DNA of 10,735 nucleotides from NCBI GenBank assembly GCA_002426275.1, contig DIPB01000200.1, positions 15,564-26,298 on the forward strand, given 5' to 3'. The translations under genes were made by a program, and so were the position numbers. This DNA is from Firmicutes bacterium UBA5499 (GTDB taxonomy: Bacteria > Bacillota > DTU084). A model generated the notes under the pieces. The model made no database searches. It was given only the letters and a program-made list of their open reading frames with translations, and was not told the DNA's origin. Of the stretch, positions 6,124 to 10,735 are shown in pieces. How positions within the stretch are numbered: the stretch's first letter is position 1; each line of letters opens with the position of its first letter.

Positions 6124-6939
6124 TTGGGCATCGCAAGGCAGTTTTGGAAGCTTGCGCTTTTGCTGTGGCTGATCGTTCTGCCGGCTTTCGGAGAAGTGCG
6201 AAGCGAAGTAATAGTTCACCAGAGCAGAGTATTGGGAACTGAAAAGAAGTTTTATCTGTTATATCCGGAGGATTATAACGCGAAGCAAAACTATCCCGTG
6301 CTGTACCTGCTGCACGGCGCGGGCGGCGGTTACCGGGATTGGGCGCAAGGGAGTTTGAAGAAAGCTTTAGCCAAGTTCGCGATGTTTGTGGTCCTGCCGG
6401 ATGGCAAAAACAGTTGGTATGTCGATAGTATCGATCCGACTTCTCAATATGAAACATATCTCATTGCAGAATTGATCCCTTATATTGACAGCCACTATCC
6501 GACGCTCAAAGACCGAAAAGCCAGAGCGATCGCGGGCCTGAGCATGGGAGGACACGGAGCCGTCACTTTAGCGCTTAAACATCCGCAGCTCTTTGCTTCC
6601 GCTTCTTCGCTCAGCGGAATTTTGGATATTATGCGGCATCCGGGCGAATGGGATCTGGATCAGCACCTGGGCAAGCTGGAGGAAAACAGAAAGCGCTGGG
6701 AGGATAATTGCGCGCTGGCCATGATTCCCAAGTGGAGAGGCGAGAGCGATGTTGCGCTCTTCATTTCCTGCGGCCTTTCCGACTTCGCTTTGGAGGAGAA
6801 CCGCGCTTTTCACAAAGTAATGCAGAATTTTCGAATTCCCCATCTGTATGTGGAACACCCAGGTTCGCACTCTTGGGATTATTGGCTGGGGCATGTGGAG
6901 GAACATTTGCTTTTTCATAACTTCATTTTCTCACATTAG
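6124..6939 (+). CDS. Secreted esterase, esterase D / CE1-like alpha/beta hydrolase
   Basis: 271 residues from a TTG start. A signal peptide at about 1-23 (hydrophobic core LALLLWLIVLPAFG) sends it out of the cytoplasm. The body has the alpha/beta-hydrolase features of the putative-esterase family (PF00756): YPVLYLLHGAGGGYRDW at about 57-73, with the HG oxyanion-hole turn; the nucleophile elbow GLSMGG at 138-143 (Ser140); the likely acid Asp220 in CGLSDF; and the likely base His249 in PGSHSW. This family includes acetyl-, feruloyl- and cinnamoyl-esterases that remove acyl groups from plant polysaccharides as well as S-formylglutathione hydrolases; the signal peptide and neighbours favour the polysaccharide role. 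It sits between a sugar-binding protein gene (26-base gap) and a large exported glycosidase-like gene (37-base gap). All triad residues are present. The exact ester cleaved is unknown. Confidence 0.85.
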   Translation: MGIARQFWKLALLLWLIVLPAFGEVRSEVIVHQSRVLGTEKKFYLLYPEDYNAKQNYPVLYLLHGAGGGYRDWAQGSLKKALAKFAMFVVLPDGKNSWYVDSIDPTSQYETYLIAELIPYIDSHYPTLKDRKARAIAGLSMGGHGAVTLALKHPQLFASASSLSGILDIMRHPGEWDLDQHLGKLEENRKRWEDNCALAMIPKWRGESDVALFISCGLSDFALEENRAFHKVMQNFRIPHLYVEHPGSHSWDYWLGHVEEHLLFHNFIFSH

Positions 6940-6976
6940 CGCGAGAATTTACGGGAAAGCGAGGTTGATAGTTTAG

Positions 6977-9900
6977 ATGATTGAGAAAAGAGCGCGTTTG
7001 CTATTGGTGATTGTGAGTTTAGTTCTGGCCGCAAATGTTTGCGCCGGCTCCCTGACCTGGTTTGATTATAACCAAACTGGGGAGCAGTTGGGAGCTAACC
7101 TCAAAGGGGCCTGGGAAAATAAAAATTGGGCGCAGCATCCTCGCTATCGGGAAGCGGCGTGCCCCATCAGCGGTTCGGTGGGCGCCTCTCCCGCGGCTTG
7201 GTCTGTGTGGAAACTGACGCCGCACGAGGCGGACGAGCTGATCGAAAGCTTCACAGTCTCGTCCACAGCGCGATTCGAAGTTGCCGATGATGAATTTGAC
7301 GGACACGCTTACTGTCAGTGGGCAGCCTCGCCCCAAGGTCCGTGGCAGACGATTTACAGCCATCGCTGGGAGCAGGCGGGGACTGCCAGCGCGGAGCAGG
7401 GCGCCGTAAAGTTAGAGACGCCTTTGCCAGCGGTCTATGTGCGGCTGGCGGCCGATAGAATCGGCATTAATAAGTATCAAATCGGCGCTCAAGCCAATCT
7501 GCTTTTCACGCAGTGGAAAGCCACAGGCGAAACCTTGAGCAGGTTCAAAGAACATACCTGGTATGAATTCGGTTATGGCGGACCGACTTTCGGGGAAAAT
7601 CTTGACAAGGCGTTTCACAATGAGAATTGGGCCCAGCATCCCGGCTACAAGCAGCTTGCAGGCCCTGCGGGAGGAGATAACGGCGAAGCCGCGGCGTACT
7701 CAGTCTGGCAATTGTCAGCGCTGCCCGGCACGGGGATAAGCAGCTTTACTGTTGCCACCAGCGTCCAAAATGAACACGCCAAGGACTATGACGGACACTC
7801 CTATGTCCAGTGGTCGCAGTCGCCTGTGGGACCTTGGACCACAATCTACTCGCACAGCTGGGACGCCAGCTGGTCCACCACTGCCAATTTCGGGACTGTG
7901 AAGCTGGATAGTCCCTTGGCTAAAGTTTACGTGCGCATCGCAGCCGACAAATTCGCCTGGAATCATTATTATGTGGATAAAAACGGAGCTAACCTCCGTT
8001 TTGACAAACTCAAAATCACAGGCCAGCTGCTGCCTTTGCCTGCGGAACAGGAAAAAGCCCTTCTTCAGCAGGCCCAGCAGTATTTGTCGGAGGCCAGAAA
8101 GCAGGGCGTTCCCAAGGCGCAATATACCTACCAAGGGAAAAACTACCGCTTGGAGCTGGGAGAACAGTTGACGATCACGTCGCTTACTCCAGGGGGACCG
8201 CGGGAGATCCTCAAAAACGTTAAGATCGATGTTTTTCAGTCCGGCTGGAAAGGCGCGTTCAATCAGGGCAGATTGTTATTTTACGATGTGCTGGAAGAGA
8301 ACGACGGCGACATTGTCCTCGACACGACTTGGAAGCCGGGCGGTCCGCTGCGAGAGCAGACGACGGTGAAAATCCTTTTTCATTTACATCCGTATTACTT
8401 TCAAGCTGATTTTGACGTACTTTATACGGGAGAGGATATAAAATGGGGCGAGCGGGGACTGAGGCTGCAGGTCGGCAAAGATCGGATAGAATCGTTCTCC
8501 GGCAGCGACGCGGGATTACATATCGCCTTTACGCCTAAAGAAGATCACCTCTGGTGGAACGGCTCGATCGCGGTCTACGTAATGCCGTGGAAAAAGTATG
8601 AGCAAGGCCAGGGGGCAAAGTTCAGCATGTTCGTGCAGCCGTATGTGGCAGGCGAGCCCGAGAGCATTCCAGCGCCGGCTCATCTCACAGGAGATCCCAA
8701 AGCCGGTTTGCTGGGCGTGAGCTTGACTCCCACAGAGCAGAGGAATGTTTTTGTGGGCGACCAAAAGCCTTTCGTCACCCTGACGGTGCAGAATCATGCC
8801 CGGCAAGAACAAGTGCTCTCTTGGACACTTGAGGCCAGCGACTTTTTCAATGAGAAGCACTTTACGCAAAGCGGCCAGCTCTCTGTTCCTGGAGAAGGGA
8901 CTATTCGTCAGCAGAAAATCCAGTTGCCGGCTTGGAAGGGGCATATTAACGTCAAACTCGCGGCTCGGACGGGAGAAGAGCGGGTGGAGCAGACCAGCCA
9001 ATTGGCCGTGATTCCCGATCCTGAGCGGCATTATAAGGCGCAGTCTCCTTTCGGACTCATGTTTTGGGGCACAAATGAGCTGAGCCTGGATTTGGCAAAC
9101 TGGCTTGGTGCGCACTGGATTCGCTACTTCAATCCGGCAAAAGAAGATCTGTCCAGCTATACCAGCCGAGGCTTGGAGCCAATTCCAGGAGCCAATGACT
9201 TGTTTAAGGCGCCGGCGGGGACGTTTCGTTTCACAGAGATGGCGAACGAACCTAATTTCGGCACTTTGGGGGCCGCTTACGCAGAAAAGCTGAAGATCAG
9301 CTCCATTAAGCAAAGACAGCACGATCCGAAGATCGCCGTTGGCCTGCCCGGAACTGCCGGCGTAGATATAGCCTGGATTCGGGAGCTTGCGGAAAACGGC
9401 TGTTGGGATTATCTGGATTTGATTACCGTTCACCTGCATTGCTTCCCGTATGCGCCGGAAGTAGATAACACCCTTACCCGCTATTACTGGTTGGCAAGCG
9501 CGGTGAAAAAACTATTCCCAATTATGGAGGAGTACGGGTACAAACCCGTGATCGATTCGGAGCAAGGGTATCTGGGCTTAGATCCCAATGTGCGCGTGGA
9601 GGGTTACGGTTTAGGTCAGGTTAGCAAGGATAATACTACAGCTGCTTTCCTGGTCCGCAGCTATTTGGAAGCCATGGCTTACGGCCTGTTGGGCAAACAC
9701 TGGTTCACCCTTAATCAATATGGCGGCTTTGGCCTTTTCTATTACAATACTCCTCGTCCCGGGTATAGCGCGTACGCGGTGATGAGCAAGATGCTGGACG
9801 GCGCCCAGTATTGGGGAGAAAACGTGGATTTGGCGGCGTATGCTGGAAAAGAAAAAACGGGCGGACCTTTGATCACCTGGTTCGGCCAGGCGACTTACGG

Positions 9901-10717
9901 AATGGAGAAGGAGTTTGAAGGAACAGATAGCGGAGATCTGGCTCTGGAGGAAGATCAAGGCTTAGCGCCCAGGCTATATCAGAGGGTATTTAAGATGCCG
10001 GACGGAGAGCCTCTTTTGGTCGCTTGGGCGACGCTGCGCCGGACGGACGTGATCACCGAGCCTGTGGATACGCCCGCTTGGCGCAACGTAAAACCAAGTA
10101 AATCCTATGCTTGGGACGGAACGGAGCTTACAGAGGAACCGGAGCCTTTGGATGTGACGATCGACGTGGGCGTCCCGCAGGTCACGATCGTGGATCTGAT
10201 GGGCAATAAACGCGCGGTGGATTGCCCGGACGGGAAATTGCAATTGGCGGTGGACGATTATCCGCAGTATATTTTCGGCGCCAGTAGAAAGATATTGGAT
10301 GTGGCGGCCAAGTATCGTTATCCAAGGTTTCCGCAAGAAGCGACCCTCAGTCACGGCAGCGAGGTTGTGCAGGCGCTCCTGCCGCCGGCCGGAGAGTATC
10401 CGCGGCGCAAAAACGTCTACGATCAAGAAAATATCGCAGCCAATTTGGTCGTGGGACAGACGGCGGAATTCACAGTGCGGATCACCAATCTCTCTAAGGA
10501 GCCAGTCAAAGGGGAAATCTCCTTGGAGTTACCCGCCGGCTGGAAGAGCGAGCCTGAGAAGATAAGCTTTGAAGCGCCTCAAGGAGAGCAGATCATCAGC
10601 GCGCCCATCAAAGTGACACCGGCGCAAACCGGCCGTCAGAAAATGCGTTCCGTGGTCACAATCGCGGGCGAGCGAATCTCCGATTCGGTGATTAATGTAA
10701 AAGTGGCGGCCAAGTAG
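6977..10717 (+). CDS. Large exported multidomain protein with clan GH-A-like glycosidase barrel
   Basis: 1246 residues. A signal peptide covers about 1-24 (KRARLLLVIVSLVLAANVCAG). Two related beta-rich domains follow at about 25-186 and 194-352, then a long beta-sandwich-like stretch (about 380-560) and an Ig-like stretch (580-680). A barrel-like catalytic region spans about 688-948: FGLMFWGTNELSLD, MANEPNFG with candidate acid/base Glu758, VHLHCF at 818-823, and KPVIDSEQGY with candidate nucleophile Glu862, the NEP and strand-7 Glu pattern of clan GH-A retaining glycosidases. The C-terminus (about 1150-1246) resembles NEW3/NPCBM-associated Ig domains (TAEFTVRITN, LELPAGWKSEP). A GAGG element at 6961-6964, twelve bases before the ATG, is a weak ribosome site; an earlier in-frame TTG at 6965 is blocked by a TAG. 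The family within GH-A (GH39-, GH5- or GH51-like, or new) cannot be decided by eye. The stop is 18 bases before the window edge. Confidence 0.75.
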   Translation: MIEKRARLLLVIVSLVLAANVCAGSLTWFDYNQTGEQLGANLKGAWENKNWAQHPRYREAACPISGSVGASPAAWSVWKLTPHEADELIESFTVSSTARFEVADDEFDGHAYCQWAASPQGPWQTIYSHRWEQAGTASAEQGAVKLETPLPAVYVRLAADRIGINKYQIGAQANLLFTQWKATGETLSRFKEHTWYEFGYGGPTFGENLDKAFHNENWAQHPGYKQLAGPAGGDNGEAAAYSVWQLSALPGTGISSFTVATSVQNEHAKDYDGHSYVQWSQSPVGPWTTIYSHSWDASWSTTANFGTVKLDSPLAKVYVRIAADKFAWNHYYVDKNGANLRFDKLKITGQLLPLPAEQEKALLQQAQQYLSEARKQGVPKAQYTYQGKNYRLELGEQLTITSLTPGGPREILKNVKIDVFQSGWKGAFNQGRLLFYDVLEENDGDIVLDTTWKPGGPLREQTTVKILFHLHPYYFQADFDVLYTGEDIKWGERGLRLQVGKDRIESFSGSDAGLHIAFTPKEDHLWWNGSIAVYVMPWKKYEQGQGAKFSMFVQPYVAGEPESIPAPAHLTGDPKAGLLGVSLTPTEQRNVFVGDQKPFVTLTVQNHARQEQVLSWTLEASDFFNEKHFTQSGQLSVPGEGTIRQQKIQLPAWKGHINVKLAARTGEERVEQTSQLAVIPDPERHYKAQSPFGLMFWGTNELSLDLANWLGAHWIRYFNPAKEDLSSYTSRGLEPIPGANDLFKAPAGTFRFTEMANEPNFGTLGAAYAEKLKISSIKQRQHDPKIAVGLPGTAGVDIAWIRELAENGCWDYLDLITVHLHCFPYAPEVDNTLTRYYWLASAVKKLFPIMEEYGYKPVIDSEQGYLGLDPNVRVEGYGLGQVSKDNTTAAFLVRSYLEAMAYGLLGKHWFTLNQYGGFGLFYYNTPRPGYSAYAVMSKMLDGAQYWGENVDLAAYAGKEKTGGPLITWFGQATYGMEKEFEGTDSGDLALEEDQGLAPRLYQRVFKMPDGEPLLVAWATLRRTDVITEPVDTPAWRNVKPSKSYAWDGTELTEEPEPLDVTIDVGVPQVTIVDLMGNKRAVDCPDGKLQLAVDDYPQYIFGASRKILDVAAKYRYPRFPQEATLSHGSEVVQALLPPAGEYPRRKNVYDQENIAANLVVGQTAEFTVRITNLSKEPVKGEISLELPAGWKSEPEKISFEAPQGEQIISAPIKVTPAQTGRQKMRSVVTIAGERISDSVINVKVAAK
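7049..7534 (+). repeat. Intragenic tandem domain repeat, copy 1
   Basis: This encodes residues about 25-186 of the large exported protein. It shares with copy 2 the landmarks NKNWAQHPRY, FDGHAYCQW, GPWQTIYSHRW and VYVRLAAD in the same order. It looks like a beta-sandwich carbohydrate-binding or adhesion domain. I do not recognise a named family. Confidence 0.7.
7556..8032 (+). repeat. Intragenic tandem domain repeat, copy 2
   Basis: This encodes residues about 194-352, with matching landmarks NENWAQHPGY, YDGHSYVQW, GPWTTIYSHSW and VYVRIAAD. The two copies have diverged at the DNA level but keep order and spacing, showing an old duplication kept for its protein function. Confidence 0.7.
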
Positions 10718-10735
10718 CGGCCGGGGCCTTTGGAG

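Noticed and set aside
8516..9439. 307-codon open frame on the - strand
   Set aside because: It lies wholly inside the large + strand gene, which has clear domain motifs; the antisense translation shows no family features.
10718..10735. GGCC-GG-GGCC as a terminator of the last gene
   Set aside because: The loop would be only two bases, and only three T residues are visible before the window ends.

Overview
The window comes from a bacterial carbohydrate-utilisation locus with every recognisable gene on the + strand. Strong AGGAGG-type ribosome binding sites, short intergenic gaps and two TTG starts are typical of bacteria. The organism cannot be named from the sequence alone. The regulator architecture (GntR-type DNA-binding domain fused to a LacI-type sugar-sensing domain), many glycoside hydrolases and balanced base composition occur in Bacillota, Armatimonadota and Lentisphaerota-like lineages, so this is only a broad guess. 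No phage, insertion sequence, CRISPR, rRNA or tRNA was seen.

Layout. (1) 2-2900 is the end of one transcription unit. It holds the C-terminal part of a GH78-type alpha-L-rhamnosidase and a GH5/GH42-like clan GH-A glycosidase, neither with a visible signal peptide (the start of the first is missing). A hairpin lies across the second stop codon and a rho-independent terminator follows at about 2978-3001. (2) 2901-3353 is a 453-bp non-coding stretch. It contains the terminator, further hairpins and two nearly identical palindromes (core TGGATATATCCA) whose centres are 318 bp apart; the second sits directly after a promoter-like -10 box. (3) 3354-4532 encodes the GntR/LacI chimeric regulator, the obvious candidate to bind those palindromes. 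(4) 4533-4711 is a 179-bp leader with a consensus -35 box, a two-codon minigene behind a strong Shine-Dalgarno sequence, and an AT-rich palindrome. (5) 4712-10717 is a tight cluster of three exported proteins: a sugar ABC-transporter substrate-binding protein, a CE1/esterase-D-like esterase, and a 1246-residue multidomain protein with a clan GH-A-like catalytic barrel, a duplicated N-terminal beta-rich domain and a C-terminal NEW3-like Ig domain.

How they may work together (inference): the large exported glycosidase and the esterase would strip acyl groups from, and cut, a complex rhamnose-containing polysaccharide outside the cell. The binding protein would capture the oligosaccharides for a transporter whose permeases are not in the window. 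The GH78 and GH5/GH42-like enzymes would finish degradation, probably in the cytoplasm. The regulator would sense a released sugar and leave its operators.

The most unusual items are the large GH-A-like protein, which does not fit one named family by eye, the palindrome pair with one member in the 3' untranslated region of the upstream operon, and the two-codon minigene.
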